Below are positions 1 to 8,567 of a stretch of DNA of 33,132 nucleotides, one piece after another (within the stretch, counting starts at the first letter, position 1; each line of letters begins with the position of its first letter). Source of the DNA: Chryseobacterium gleum (lineage in GTDB: Bacteria > Bacteroidota > Bacteroidia > Flavobacteriales_D > Crocinitomicaceae). The translations under genes and the position numbers were made by a program. The stretch lies in NCBI GenBank assembly GCA_945897565.1, contig CAMDFN010000025.1, positions 1-33,132 on the forward strand, written 5' to 3'. The notes under the pieces are model-generated. The model worked only from the letters and a program-made list of their open reading frames with translations. It was not told the origin of the DNA and ran no database searches.

Positions 1-590
1 AGATTTTTTCGGGTCAACAAGAAATTCAAGAGCCCAATGGCCATGAAAATTCCGGACAACAAAAAGGCGAGGTTCCAACTATAAGATTTGCCCACATATA
101 CACACAAACCACCACCAAGTAAAGCACCAATATTGATGCCCGCATAAAACAAACTAAAGCCAGCATCTCGGCGCACATCGCCAGGCTTGTAGAGTTCGCC
201 TACCATTGTTGAAATGTTTGGTTTAAAGAAGCCCGTCCCGACAATGATAAGGCAGATGCCATAAAAGAAGTTGTTGGCGGCATCGATACCTAAGATGGTG
301 CTGCCAAGAATCATGAGTGCACCACCCCATAGTAAAGATTTCTGGAAGCCTAAGATTTTATCGGCAAAGAGCCCACCAATAAATGTAAAGGCATAGACAA
401 AAGCTTGGATAGCTCCGTATTTTAAATTTGCGTCACCTTCTTTGAACAATAAAATATCGGTCATGAAAATCATGAGCATACCGCGGTTGCCATAAAAACA
501 GAAACGCTCCCACATTTCCGTGAAAAAGAGGCTCCATAATTGTTTAGGGTAGGTGCCTTTGAAGTCTTGGATAGATTCTACTGTGTTCAT
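1..590 (-). CDS. POT-family (proton-dependent) peptide transporter, partial (N-terminal part)
   Basis: The reading frame is open from an ATG at 588-590 down to the window edge, about 196 codons, so the C-terminal half lies outside. The translation starts MNTVESIQDFKGTYPKQLWS and then carries the POT proton-coupling motif ExxERFxxY (TEMWERFCFYGNRG), followed by several hydrophobic helices. The family signature GTGFFKPNISTMVGELY and the helix FYAGINIGALLGG are also present. POT transporters import di- and tripeptides with protons across the inner membrane. It is a paralogue of the neighbouring gene at 657-2372, transcribed in the same direction, but a strong terminator lies between them and I see no clear TAnnTTTG promoter in the 66-base gap. 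The family is certain; substrate and exact start are less so. Confidence 0.9.
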   Translation of the reverse strand, partial: MNTVESIQDFKGTYPKQLWSLFFTEMWERFCFYGNRGMLMIFMTDILLFKEGDANLKYGAIQAFVYAFTFIGGLFADKILGFQKSLLWGGALMILGSTILGIDAANNFFYGICLIIVGTGFFKPNISTMVGELYKPGDVRRDAGFSLFYAGINIGALLGGGLCVYVGKSYSWNLAFLLSGIFMAIGLLNFLLTRKN

Positions 591-604
591 AAAGTGAAGA
601 TAAG

Positions 605-630
605 AAAAAAAGGCCCCAATCGGGGCCTTT
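605..630 (-). terminator. Intrinsic terminator between the two POT genes
   Basis: A 9-bp perfect stem (609-617 with 622-630, AAAGGCCCC / GGGGCCTTT) with the 4-base loop AATC is followed on the minus strand by a run of T. On the plus strand the stem is followed by C and A residues, so it should work only for minus-strand transcripts. It sits 27 bases after the stop of the upstream POT gene and before the start of the partial one, so it should end or attenuate transcription between the paralogues. Confidence 0.85.
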
Positions 631-656
631 CAAAAAAAACTAATAATCAGTGTGTT

Positions 657-2372
657 TTATTGCACGTTGTTTTCACGCATTACACTATTCAGCCATTTCA
701 ACATTAAAAAGAGAATAATTGCGGCAGCTAAAACTAGTCCGAAGTTGAGGTAAAAGAAATTTTCTTTTTGTGGGAATTTTTCCCACAGACTTGACAACAT
801 TCCAGATAACTTGTTTCCGACAGATATAGCTAGGAAATAACCACCCATCATAAGCGCTGTAATTCTTGGCGGCGATAATTTTGATACCAAAGAGAGACCC
901 ATGGGTGAGAGGCAAAGTTCTCCGACGGTAATGACGCCGTAAGAAGCAAATAACCACATAGAGCCAGCTTTAATGGACATGTCGTTGGTCGCGAAAACTG
1001 CACCTACCATCACTAAAGCAGAAAGCGCTGTGATCACCAAACCGATGGCAATTTTGGTTGGTGTAGAAGGTTCGCGCTTGCGGCGACGCATCCAGCCAAA
1101 GAAACCAACCACAACTGGCGTAAGCACAACCACCCAGAATGGGTTCATAGATTGGTAAAGTTCAGTTGAGTAGAGTTTTAAGTCTTTGCCTTCAGCGGGT
1201 ACTTTGTCGGCAGGAAGCGTTTCAAAGTATTTTCTAGATTTTTCGAGCTGAGAAATACTACCTGAAAATTCAGATTTTTCTTTGATTTCTTTTTTCGTTA
1301 CCGCAGGCATTTTTTCTTCGATACCACGCAAAGAATCAATTGTTGTTTTGAATTCGGCAGCTGGTGCACTTACAATTTTGTTGTTGACTACAATTTGAGC
1401 CATTCCTAATTGATCGGCAATATCGGCAACCTCTGCGCTCATTTCGCGGTCAGTGTGGTCTTCAGCCCAAACCGTGAGGGCATCTCCGTTCTGGTGGAAG
1501 ATCGCAAAGAAGAGAATGACACAAGCAAATACAGCCAAAAGTGCTTTGATGGCACGGCTTTCTTTTACATCACCTGTAAAGGCGAGGTAAATGAAGAAAG
1601 CGATAACGGGTAAACAGCCGATGATAAAGGCATCGTTCGTATCAGAACCAAGGAAATTGCCAGGAAGAATATAACCGAGCACACCGAAAGCGAACATAGG
1701 CAATACGGTGAGGGATAGGATCTTGGTCGTTGTCATGTCGCCATCTTGAACGGGTTTCACGACATCTACGTGTTGAATGTGCTTGGAGCCTAGTAAGAAT
1801 ACACCCACACCGATCAGCATGCCTACGCCGGCTGCTGCAAAAGCGTGTCCCCAACCGTAGTTGATGCGCATGTAGGCGGCTACGAAGTTACAGATGAAAG
1901 CACCGATGTTGATGCCCATATAAAAAATGTTGTATCCAGCATCTTTCTTGTCTTTCATGTCGTCAGATGAATACAAATTACCAACAAGGGTAGAAATATT
2001 TGGCTTGAAAAAACCGTTACCCAAGATGATGAGCAATAGTGCGATGTAAAATGAGGTTTCGCTATGTAAAGAAAGGGCGAAATAACCTGCAGACATCATC
2101 AAGCCACCAATAATAATCGAGCGGCGATATCCAAGAATACGGTCTGCTAACAAACCGCCAATAAATGGCGTAAGGTAAACAAGGCCTAAATAAGTTCCGT
2201 AGATGTCAGATTTTTTTTGGGCGTCGAAACCCATTCCTCCGTTGTTCCATCCGTCAATCATATAGAGGGAGAAAATCCCCAACATGAGATAGTAACCAAA
2301 TCTTTCCCACATTTCTGTTCCAAACAAGTACCAGAGTCCTGTTGGATGCCCATTCTTTTTCGTATTTTCCAT
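657..2372 (-). CDS. POT-family (proton-dependent) di-/tripeptide transporter
   Basis: A 571-residue inner-membrane transporter of the major facilitator superfamily. The proton-coupling motif ExxER is at residues 20-24 (TEMWERFGYY), the POT signature GNGFFKPNISTLVGNLY near residue 118, and the late-helix motif GELCLSPMGLSLVSKL in the C-terminal half. Around residues 300-405, between two hydrophobic blocks, there is a hydrophilic, lysine- and glutamate-rich insert of about 100 residues that is absent from short bacterial POT proteins; its role is unknown. The ATG at 2372 gives the expected short N-terminus before the first helix. A TATATTCG element (one mismatch to TAnnTTTG) at 2393-2400 gives a leader of about 20 bases. 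The gene is divergent from tcdA. Confidence 0.93.
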   Translation of the reverse strand: MENTKKNGHPTGLWYLFGTEMWERFGYYLMLGIFSLYMIDGWNNGGMGFDAQKKSDIYGTYLGLVYLTPFIGGLLADRILGYRRSIIIGGLMMSAGYFALSLHSETSFYIALLLIILGNGFFKPNISTLVGNLYSSDDMKDKKDAGYNIFYMGINIGAFICNFVAAYMRINYGWGHAFAAAGVGMLIGVGVFLLGSKHIQHVDVVKPVQDGDMTTTKILSLTVLPMFAFGVLGYILPGNFLGSDTNDAFIIGCLPVIAFFIYLAFTGDVKESRAIKALLAVFACVILFFAIFHQNGDALTVWAEDHTDREMSAEVADIADQLGMAQIVVNNKIVSAPAAEFKTTIDSLRGIEEKMPAVTKKEIKEKSEFSGSISQLEKSRKYFETLPADKVPAEGKDLKLYSTELYQSMNPFWVVVLTPVVVGFFGWMRRRKREPSTPTKIAIGLVITALSALVMVGAVFATNDMSIKAGSMWLFASYGVITVGELCLSPMGLSLVSKLSPPRITALMMGGYFLAISVGNKLSGMLSSLWEKFPQKENFFYLNFGLVLAAAIILFLMLKWLNSVMRENNVQ

Positions 2373-2403
2373 AATGCAATTTTAGTTTACCTGCCGAATA
2401 TAG

Positions 2404-2411
2404 TAATTTTG
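2404..2411 (+). promoter_or_regulatory. Bacteroidota -7 promoter element for tcdA
   Basis: TAATTTTG matches the Bacteroidota consensus TAnnTTTG exactly and ends 18 bases before the tcdA ATG at 2430. It lies in the 57-base divergent gap with the POT transporter. I see no convincing -33 TTG. Confidence 0.55.
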
Positions 2412-2429
2412 GCGCGAAATCATAAGAAA

Positions 2430-3158
2430 ATGACAAACTGGTTAGAACGCACCGAACTTTTGTTATGTGCACAAAGCATGCAGCAACTCAAAGACGCACA
2501 CGTATTGATTGTTGGCCTTGGTGGCATAGGATCATACGCCGCAGAGTTCATTGCCAGAGCAGGTGTGGGGCGCATGACGCTTATTGATGGCGATGCTTTT
2601 GACGCCTCCAATAAAAACCGTCAACTGACCGCGCTCGATGCTACTTTGGGTCGGAACAAAGCCGTTGTTTTGGCAGAGCGGATCAAAGAAATCAATTCGG
2701 ATTGCCAACTCACTGTTATGGAAGAATTTGTTTTGCCAGCGCGCGTTTGGGAGATCCTTCAAGAAGACAGACCGAGTTACGTCATGGATTGTATCGATTC
2801 TGTGACACCAAAGCTCGAGTGGATTCTCGCTTGTAAACGTTTGAAGATCAAAATCATTTCTCACATGGGTGCCGGTGGCAAAACAGACCCCTCGCAGGTG
2901 CGTGTGGCCAACATGGAACAACTTTCAGGTTGTAAGTTAGGGGCACACATCAAAAAACGCATGAAGCGCAAAAATGCCTCGTATCGAGGTGTAAAGGTGG
3001 TCTTCTCGACAGAAGTTCAGCAGCCACATTCTTTAAAGATGACTGACGGCACCCGCTACAAGAAAAGTTTTTACGGAACAGTGAGTTACATGCCGGCACT
3101 TTTTGGCCTCATGGGTGCAGCTGAGGTCTTGCGCTATTTGTCAAAAGTTCACTCATAA
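2430..3158 (+). CDS. tcdA: tRNA threonylcarbamoyladenosine dehydratase (TcdA/CsdL, E1-like)
   Basis: A 242-residue ThiF/MoeB-type adenylating enzyme. The family catalyses ATP-dependent cyclisation of t6A37 to cyclic t6A in tRNAs that read ANN codons. The nucleotide-binding loop VGLGGIGSYAAE is near residue 28, followed by the acidic ribose-binding stretch LIDGDAFDASNKNRQL and the dehydratase-type segment ISHMGAGGKTDPSQVRVA. I chose the ATG at 2430 (MTNWLERTELLL) because it matches the usual N-terminus. The frame stays open further upstream, but using it would run through the promoter and into the divergent POT gene. Length matches the family. Confidence 0.92.
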   Translation: MTNWLERTELLLCAQSMQQLKDAHVLIVGLGGIGSYAAEFIARAGVGRMTLIDGDAFDASNKNRQLTALDATLGRNKAVVLAERIKEINSDCQLTVMEEFVLPARVWEILQEDRPSYVMDCIDSVTPKLEWILACKRLKIKIISHMGAGGKTDPSQVRVANMEQLSGCKLGAHIKKRMKRKNASYRGVKVVFSTEVQQPHSLKMTDGTRYKKSFYGTVSYMPALFGLMGAAEVLRYLSKVHS

Positions 3159-3212
3159 ATTAGGTTTATTACACGCATTTATGTAATTTTTGGCTCTTAA
3201 ACAAGCCAAACT

Positions 3213-5216
3213 ATGAAAAAAAACGCCTTACTATTCATGGGTCTACTCAGTACCCAACTGGTTTCAGCCCAGCTTTTTTCTGATAATTTTGACAGCTACG
3301 CATTGGGGTCTTTTATTGGGCCACAATCCAATAACTGGACAACTTGGTCAGGAGCACAAGGAGGAGCCGAAGACGCCGCTACAACCAATAACCAAGCAGC
3401 TAGCGCGCCGCATTCTATTTATTTAGCATCTACATCTGCCAATGGTGGCCCTCAAGATGTTGTGCTTACATTCGGACAACTCTACAACTCAGGTATTTTT
3501 ACGCTCACTGCAGACTTCTATGTCAACAGCGGCAAAGGCGCATATTACAATATTCAAGGAGCCACAACAATCGGTAATTTATGGGCGCTCAATGTGACCA
3601 TGGATGCTGGCGAATTATCCATAGACGACGGTAACACCCCCAATCTTTGTTTGACAACCTATCCTCAAGCTACTTGGTTCAATCTTAAAATTGAAGCCAA
3701 CCTTACTTTACATGTTTGGAAAGCGTACGTCAATAACCAATTGATGAGTACGTGGGTGAATGGGGTCAATAGCGTTGCTTCTGCCGATTTCTTTCCGCTG
3801 CAAAACGATCAGTTTTTCATGGACAACGTGAGCTTTGATCACCAAACCTACACACTACCTGCGCTCAATGCAATGGTGGCTTCTTTAGATATGGGGGGTA
3901 ACATTGCGGGTCAAAATGTCACGCCAAGTATTTCAATTTTAAATGCAGGTCAAAATGCACTGACTTCATTTGATGTGAATCTTGCTTACAATGGTCAAAA
4001 TTATACGCAAAATATCACTGGTGTCAATGTGGCAAGTATCGCAAGTTACGAGGTGAGTATTCCTGCCTTGGCTTTAGTTGCGGGTGTTCAAAATGCTGTC
4101 GTGACCATTTCCAATATCAACGGAGGCAACGACGACAACGCTGCCGACAACACGCTTGCGCAAGAAGTGGACCCAGTTGTTCCGGCAGCGGGCAAAATTG
4201 TTGTTGGTGAAGAAGCTACCGGCACTTGGTGTCAATGGTGTCCGCGTGGCGCTGTCTTTATGGATCTTTTTGAGGCCAATTATGGTGGTTTCTGGGCAGG
4301 TATTGCTGTTCACAATGGCGATCCAATGGTAGTTGCAGACTACGACGCAGGTATTGGTGCACTCATCGGTGGTTACCCAAGTGCGCTAGTTGATCGTTTG
4401 GGCGATGTAGACCCTTCACAAATGAGTTCAGATTTCTTTACGCGCTTGCAAACCGCTCCAAAAGGAGTCTTAACAAATGGCGCCACTTGGGATCCAACAA
4501 CGCGTGTGCTCAATGTTTCAGTAAGTACAGAAATGATGCAAGCCACAACTGGCGCTTATAATGTGGCATGTGTGCTTACCGAAGACGGCGTTACCGGAAC
4601 AGGTTCTGGTTACAATCAAGCCAACGCTTATGCTGGTGGCAACAACGGCGTAATGGGTGGCTTTGAGAGCTTGCCGAGTTCTGTGCCTGCTGCACAAATG
4701 GTTTACGACCACGTGGCGCGTGCCATCGCACCAAGCTTTGCGGGTCAGACCGGTGTAATTGCAGCCACCACAACAGTTGGCGCTAATTACACAGCTAACT
4801 TTAGCTTTACTTTGCCTGCAACCTGGGACGAAACTCAAATGCATATTGTGGGTATGCTCATCGATCCGCAAGGTCAAATAGACAACGCCGGCTACACCAA
4901 CATCAATGAAGCTGTTCAAAATGGTTATGTAGGTGTTGAGGAACTCATTGGCGCTATCAACTTAGAACAAATGCTCACAGTTGCTCCAAACCCAGCGACT
5001 GATTTTGCGAACATCACGCTTCATATTCCTACAGCTGCACCAGTGAGTGTGCGCGTACTCGATGCTAAAGGTGGTATTTTACAAGCACGTCAGTTTGGTA
5101 GTCTTCAGGGTGATTTCGAGATTGGCCTGAATACCAGTAACTACGCACCAGGTTTATACATTGTAGAAATGCAAATGAATGGCCAACGCACACAAAAGAA
5201 ATTGGTGATCAGATAA
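3213..5216 (+). CDS. T9SS-exported Omp28-like protein with thioredoxin-type CxxC motif
   Basis: A 667-residue secreted protein. A signal peptide (MKKNALLFMGLLSTQLVSAQ) ends near residue 20. Residues about 25-210 look like a beta-sandwich, lectin/laminin-G-like domain, followed by an Ig-like segment (about 215-320). At about 328-560 is an Omp28-related domain that opens with VGEEATGTWCQWCPRG; the C340-x-x-C343 pair is thioredoxin-like. The last 80 residues form a T9SS type A sorting domain (VAPNPATD, ending YAPGLYIVEMQMNG...KKLVIR), so the protein should cross the outer membrane and be surface-bound or released. Adhesion or extracellular redox function is inference. It has no operon partner and is followed by a strong terminator. 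Confidence 0.88.
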   Translation: MKKNALLFMGLLSTQLVSAQLFSDNFDSYALGSFIGPQSNNWTTWSGAQGGAEDAATTNNQAASAPHSIYLASTSANGGPQDVVLTFGQLYNSGIFTLTADFYVNSGKGAYYNIQGATTIGNLWALNVTMDAGELSIDDGNTPNLCLTTYPQATWFNLKIEANLTLHVWKAYVNNQLMSTWVNGVNSVASADFFPLQNDQFFMDNVSFDHQTYTLPALNAMVASLDMGGNIAGQNVTPSISILNAGQNALTSFDVNLAYNGQNYTQNITGVNVASIASYEVSIPALALVAGVQNAVVTISNINGGNDDNAADNTLAQEVDPVVPAAGKIVVGEEATGTWCQWCPRGAVFMDLFEANYGGFWAGIAVHNGDPMVVADYDAGIGALIGGYPSALVDRLGDVDPSQMSSDFFTRLQTAPKGVLTNGATWDPTTRVLNVSVSTEMMQATTGAYNVACVLTEDGVTGTGSGYNQANAYAGGNNGVMGGFESLPSSVPAAQMVYDHVARAIAPSFAGQTGVIAATTTVGANYTANFSFTLPATWDETQMHIVGMLIDPQGQIDNAGYTNINEAVQNGYVGVEELIGAINLEQMLTVAPNPATDFANITLHIPTAAPVSVRVLDAKGGILQARQFGSLQGDFEIGLNTSNYAPGLYIVEMQMNGQRTQKKLVIR

Positions 5217-5242
5217 GCTGAACACCTTTCAAGACATAAATG

Positions 5243-5270
5243 AAAAGAGCCGCAATTGCGGCTCTTTTTT
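5243..5270. terminator. Bidirectional intrinsic terminator between the Omp28-like gene and purK
   Basis: The near-perfect palindrome AAAAGAGCCGCAATTGCGGCTCTTTT (a GAGCCGC / GCGGCTC core flanked by A and T runs) lies between two convergent genes. On the plus strand it is followed by further T residues. On the minus strand the A run supplies a short U-tract. The purK stop codon (5269-5271) falls inside the T-tract, so both genes share this element. Confidence 0.87.
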
Positions 5271-6417
5271 ATTTATTAGAAATAACTTTGATTGTTTCCT
5301 TTACCTTTAGGGCTTTCGACCGAACGTCGTGCATATGTACTCCGCTGATGGTGACATGCCCCATTTTGCGAAAAGGCTTGGTGTGGCTCTTGCCGTATAA
5401 ATGAGGATGCACACCGGGCAATTTTAAGATGTCTTCTAGCCCTTGGTAGTAAACAGGGCCCTCATGTCCTTTTTCACCGACAAGATTGAGCATGGCGCCT
5501 GCGCTGTGCAGTTGGGTGTCGCCGAGTGGTAAGTTGAGAATGGCGCGCAAATGCTGCTCAAATTGGGAGCAACGCGCAATTTCTATGGTGTGGTGGCCGC
5601 TGTTGTGTGGCCTTGGTGCAATTTCGTTTACTAAGAGCTCGCCTTCTTTGGTTAAGAACAACTCTACGGCAAGCAGGCCCACCATATCGAGTTTTTCGAT
5701 GATGTCGATGGCAATAGCTTGGGCTTTTTCTTCTATGGCAGTGCTCACCTCAGCAGGTGAAAATAAAAACTCCACCAAATTTGCTTCTGGATTGAATTCG
5801 CATTCTACCACCGGAAAGCACTTTGTTTGGCGGTCTTCATTGCGGGCAACAAGCACCGATAATTCTTTGGTGAAAGCGATACACTCTTCGCATATGGAGG
5901 GTTCAGAAAAGCTATCATTTAATTGACTTGCCTCTTGAATTATGTTTACACCTTTACCGTCATAACCACCTGTCCGAAGTTTGTGTACAACTGGAAAACC
6001 AAAAGGGTTATTTAAAGGCAAGTGGGGCTCACAAAAAACAAAAGGTGCAGTGGGGATACCGTTGTCTAGGTAAAATTGTTTTTGGCTGCCTTTATCGCGG
6101 ATGAGTTCGAGAATATGTGGCTGCGGAAAGACTTTGACACCTTGTTTTTCGAGTGCGCGCAGTGCATCGGTATTGACATTTTCGATTTCTACGGTAAGAA
6201 GGTCTTTGTTTTGGCCAAAGGCTAAAACGGTGTTGTAGTCGGTGAGTGAACCGACTTCAAAACTGTAAGCAATGGAAGCGCAGGGAGCAACTGGGTCGGG
6301 GTCGAGCATATGTAATTGGATGTCCAAACTATTGGCTGCTTGGATGAGCATGCGCCCCAACTGACCACCGCCGAGCACGCCAATTTGTAGTTCCCTACCG
6401 TACCATGTTTTTGCCAT
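5269..6417 (-). CDS. purK: N5-carboxyaminoimidazole ribonucleotide synthase
   Basis: A 382-residue ATP-grasp enzyme of de novo purine synthesis that makes N5-CAIR from AIR, ATP and bicarbonate. The N-terminal dinucleotide-like fold carries GVLGGGQLGRMLIQAA (about residues 13-28), then the segment TVEIENVNTDAL. The ATP-grasp core holds LRTGGYDGKG, and the C-terminal lobe has the PurK signature EIAPRPHNSGHHTIE. Length is normal. The partner PurE mutase is not in this window. The ATG at 6415-6417 lies only 4 bases after a perfect TATCTTTG element, so the mRNA is predicted to be leaderless. The gene is divergent from hpt. Confidence 0.95.
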   Translation of the reverse strand: MAKTWYGRELQIGVLGGGQLGRMLIQAANSLDIQLHMLDPDPVAPCASIAYSFEVGSLTDYNTVLAFGQNKDLLTVEIENVNTDALRALEKQGVKVFPQPHILELIRDKGSQKQFYLDNGIPTAPFVFCEPHLPLNNPFGFPVVHKLRTGGYDGKGVNIIQEASQLNDSFSEPSICEECIAFTKELSVLVARNEDRQTKCFPVVECEFNPEANLVEFLFSPAEVSTAIEEKAQAIAIDIIEKLDMVGLLAVELFLTKEGELLVNEIAPRPHNSGHHTIEIARCSQFEQHLRAILNLPLGDTQLHSAGAMLNLVGEKGHEGPVYYQGLEDILKLPGVHPHLYGKSHTKPFRKMGHVTISGVHMHDVRSKALKVKETIKVISNK

Positions 6418-6421
6418 GCCG

Positions 6422-6429
6422 CAAAGATA
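6422..6429 (-). promoter_or_regulatory. -7 promoter element for purK, abutting the start codon
   Basis: Read on the minus strand, TATCTTTG is a perfect TAnnTTTG match. A TTG at 6452-6454 lies 22 bases upstream and may serve as the -33 element. Only CGGC separates the element from the purK ATG. Confidence 0.7.
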
Positions 6430-6441
6430 CGTTTAAAATTG

Positions 6442-6449
6442 TACCTTTG
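6442..6449 (+). promoter_or_regulatory. -7 promoter element for the hpt-adk-obgE operon
   Basis: TACCTTTG is a perfect TAnnTTTG match that ends 7 bases before the hpt ATG at 6457. It is interleaved with the purK promoter on the other strand: the likely purK -33 TTG falls on the predicted hpt start site. Confidence 0.68.
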
Positions 6450-6456
6450 TGCAACG

Positions 6457-6996
6457 ATGCGTTCAGTGGTTCACATACACGACCTTTCTTTCGCGCCCTT
6501 CATTTCGGAAACGACAATACAAACGCGCCTTAAAGAATTAGCTAGCCAGTTAGACATAGACTACGCTGGTAAAGACCCTATTTTTTTAGCGGTCCTTAAC
6601 GGTGCATTTATGTTTGCCTCCGATTTATTCAAACTGTTGAATTGTCGGCCAGAGCTCACTTTTGTAAAAGTAAGTTCCTATGTTGGCACGCAATCTAGCG
6701 GAAGAGTAGATGAGCTCATTGGCTTGCAAACGGCGCTCAAAGGCCGCCACGTCATCATCATCGAAGATATCCTCGACACAGGTGTCACCATGGACAAAAT
6801 TTTCACTTTGCTTCATTCTGAACAACCGGCATCGCTTGAAATCTGTGCACTTTTACTTAAACCAATTTCTTATAAAGGAAAACACCAACCGAAATATATT
6901 GGCTTTGAAATAGAAGATCACTTCGTGGTCGGCTACGGCCTCGACTACAAAGAACACGGTCGTGAACTTCCAGCTGTTTATCAATTAATCAATTAG
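6457..6996 (+). CDS. hpt: Hypoxanthine phosphoribosyltransferase
   Basis: A 179-residue purine-salvage enzyme that converts hypoxanthine (and usually guanine) plus PRPP to IMP or GMP in the cytoplasm. The PRPP-binding motif VIIIEDILDTGVTM is at about residues 92-105, and the substrate/hood segment FVKVSSYVGTQSSG lies upstream of it. The C-terminal FVVGYGLDYKEHGRELP is diagnostic of the family. I chose the ATG at 6457 because the in-frame TTG 18 bases upstream overlaps the promoter. It is the first gene of an operon with adk and obgE (2-base gap to adk), placed divergently from purK, so salvage and de novo purine genes share one control region. Confidence 0.95.
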   Translation: MRSVVHIHDLSFAPFISETTIQTRLKELASQLDIDYAGKDPIFLAVLNGAFMFASDLFKLLNCRPELTFVKVSSYVGTQSSGRVDELIGLQTALKGRHVIIIEDILDTGVTMDKIFTLLHSEQPASLEICALLLKPISYKGKHQPKYIGFEIEDHFVVGYGLDYKEHGRELPAVYQLIN

Positions 6997-6998
6997 TT

Positions 6999-7574
6999 AT
7001 GTTAAATATTGTACTTTTTGGCCCTCCAGGAGCAGGTAAAGGAACCCAATCCGAAAGACTCATCGAAAAATATGGTCTTGTACATTTATCCACTGGCGAT
7101 GTATTTCGCGCCAATATCAAAGGCGAAACCGACCTCGGCAAACTGGCCAAAAGCTACATGGATGCTGGGCAGCTCGTTCCAGATGAGGTCACCATCAATA
7201 TGCTCCGCTCTGAAGTTCTGAAGCACGACGCCCCAAAAGGTTTTATTTTTGATGGCTTCCCTCGCACCAATGCCCAAGCCCAAGCGCTTGACGAATTTCT
7301 AGCAAGCCTTCAAACCAAAATTTCTTTGATGCTTGCTCTAGAGGTTGAAGAAAACGAACTCAAAACACGTTTGCTCAAAAGAGCAGAAGTTTCTGGTCGT
7401 CCAGACGACGCAGATCCAGCTGTTATTGAAAAACGCATCACCGTATACAATAACGAGACCGCCCCAGTAAAGGCATTTTACCAAGCTCAGCACAAATTTG
7501 TTGCCATCGATGGCATTGGTAGCATCGACGAAATCACCCAACGATTATTCTCTGCCATTCATATAAATAACTAA
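6999..7574 (+). CDS. adk: Adenylate kinase (short-lid type)
   Basis: A 191-residue enzyme for ATP + AMP = 2 ADP. The P-loop FGPPGAGKGTQ is at residues 7-17, the AMP-binding region LVHLSTGDVFRA follows, and the core segment GFIFDGFPRTNAQAQAL is at about 77-93. The lid is short (RAEVSGRPDDADPAVIEKR) with no cysteine zinc site, as is common in Bacteroidota. It starts 2 bases after hpt stops and its own stop TAA directly touches the obgE ATG, so the three genes should be co-transcribed and coupled. Confidence 0.96.
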   Translation: MLNIVLFGPPGAGKGTQSERLIEKYGLVHLSTGDVFRANIKGETDLGKLAKSYMDAGQLVPDEVTINMLRSEVLKHDAPKGFIFDGFPRTNAQAQALDEFLASLQTKISLMLALEVEENELKTRLLKRAEVSGRPDDADPAVIEKRITVYNNETAPVKAFYQAQHKFVAIDGIGSIDEITQRLFSAIHINN

Positions 7575-8567
7575 ATGGCTTCAGATAATTTTGTTGATTA
7601 CGTAAAAGTTCACTGTTCCTCAGGGAACGGTGGAGGAGGTTCTACCCACTTTAGACGCGAAAAATACATTCCAAAAGGGGGTCCTGATGGAGGTGATGGC
7701 GGCCGTGGCGGGCACATCTATTTGCGTGGCAACAAACAACTCTGGACGCTCTTGCACCTCAAGTTCAAAAAACATATCAAGGCGGGGCACGGCGCACATG
7801 GCGCAGGTAATCTCAAATCTGGTTCGCAAGGAGAAGACGTCTATATCGATGTACCACTTGGTACATTAGCCAAAGACGGCGAAACCGGCGAAATCCTTTT
7901 TGAAATCACCGAAGAACGCGAAGAGCGCATTATCCAACGCGGCGGCCGCGGCGGTATGGGCAATAACCATTTCAAATCCCCGACCAATCAAACACCTCGT
8001 CATGCTCAACCAGGCGAAGAGGGGCTAGAAGGCTGGAAAATACTCGAGCTCAAAATATTAGCTGATGTCGGTTTAGTTGGTTTCCCAAATGCAGGAAAAA
8101 GCACCTTGCTATCTGTACTTTCAGCCGCGCAGCCTGAAATCGGTGACTACCCATTCACCACCCTACGTCCGAACCTCGGCATTGTTTCTTACCGCGACTA
8201 CCGCTCGTTCATCATGGCCGATATTCCGGGCATCATCGAAGGTGCGCACGCTGGTAAAGGTTTAGGCTTGCGCTTCTTGCGCCATATCGAGCGCAATTCC
8301 ATTTTGCTTTTTATGATTGCTGCAGACTCCGACGACATCCAAAAAGAATACAATATTCTTTTGAATGAACTCAAGCTATATAATCCAGAACTCTTACACA
8401 AAGAACGCTTGTTGGCCATTACCAAGTCAGATATGCTCGACGACGAATTAAAAGCAGCCATTACAAAAGAATTGCCAACCCTTCCGCATTTATTTATCTC
8501 TTCAGTTGCCCAGCAAGGCCTCATGGAGCTCAAAGACTTGATTTGGAAGCACTTGAATAATGATTGA
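7575..8567 (+). CDS. obgE: Obg-family GTPase
   Basis: A 330-residue ribosome-associated GTPase needed for 50S assembly and stress control. The glycine-rich Obg fold occupies residues 1-158 ([20 protein letters not shown] and repeated GG motifs). The G domain carries G1 [10 protein letters not shown]2 around DYPFTTL, G3 [10 protein letters not shown] and G4 TKSD, with the G5-like SSV. It ends soon after the G domain and lacks the C-terminal OCT domain of some Obg proteins. It starts right after adk and overlaps the next gene by 8 bases. Confidence 0.96.
   Translation: MASDNFVDYVKVHCSSGNGGGGSTHFRREKYIPKGGPDGGDGGRGGHIYLRGNKQLWTLLHLKFKKHIKAGHGAHGAGNLKSGSQGEDVYIDVPLGTLAKDGETGEILFEITEEREERIIQRGGRGGMGNNHFKSPTNQTPRHAQPGEEGLEGWKILELKILADVGLVGFPNAGKSTLLSVLSAAQPEIGDYPFTTLRPNLGIVSYRDYRSFIMADIPGIIEGAHAGKGLGLRFLRHIERNSILLFMIAADSDDIQKEYNILLNELKLYNPELLHKERLLAITKSDMLDDELKAAITKELPTLPHLFISSVAQQGLMELKDLIWKHLNND

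Noticed and set aside
2217..2429. Longer N-terminus for tcdA (frame open upstream of the ATG at 2430)
   Set aside because: It would overlap the divergent POT gene and run through the -7 element; the added residues have no resemblance to the family.
3189..3210. 7-bp hairpin (TTTGGCT / AGCCAAA, 8-base loop) just before the start codon of the Omp28-like gene
   Set aside because: Short stem with no match to a riboswitch or operator I know; may be chance. A regulatory role cannot be supported.
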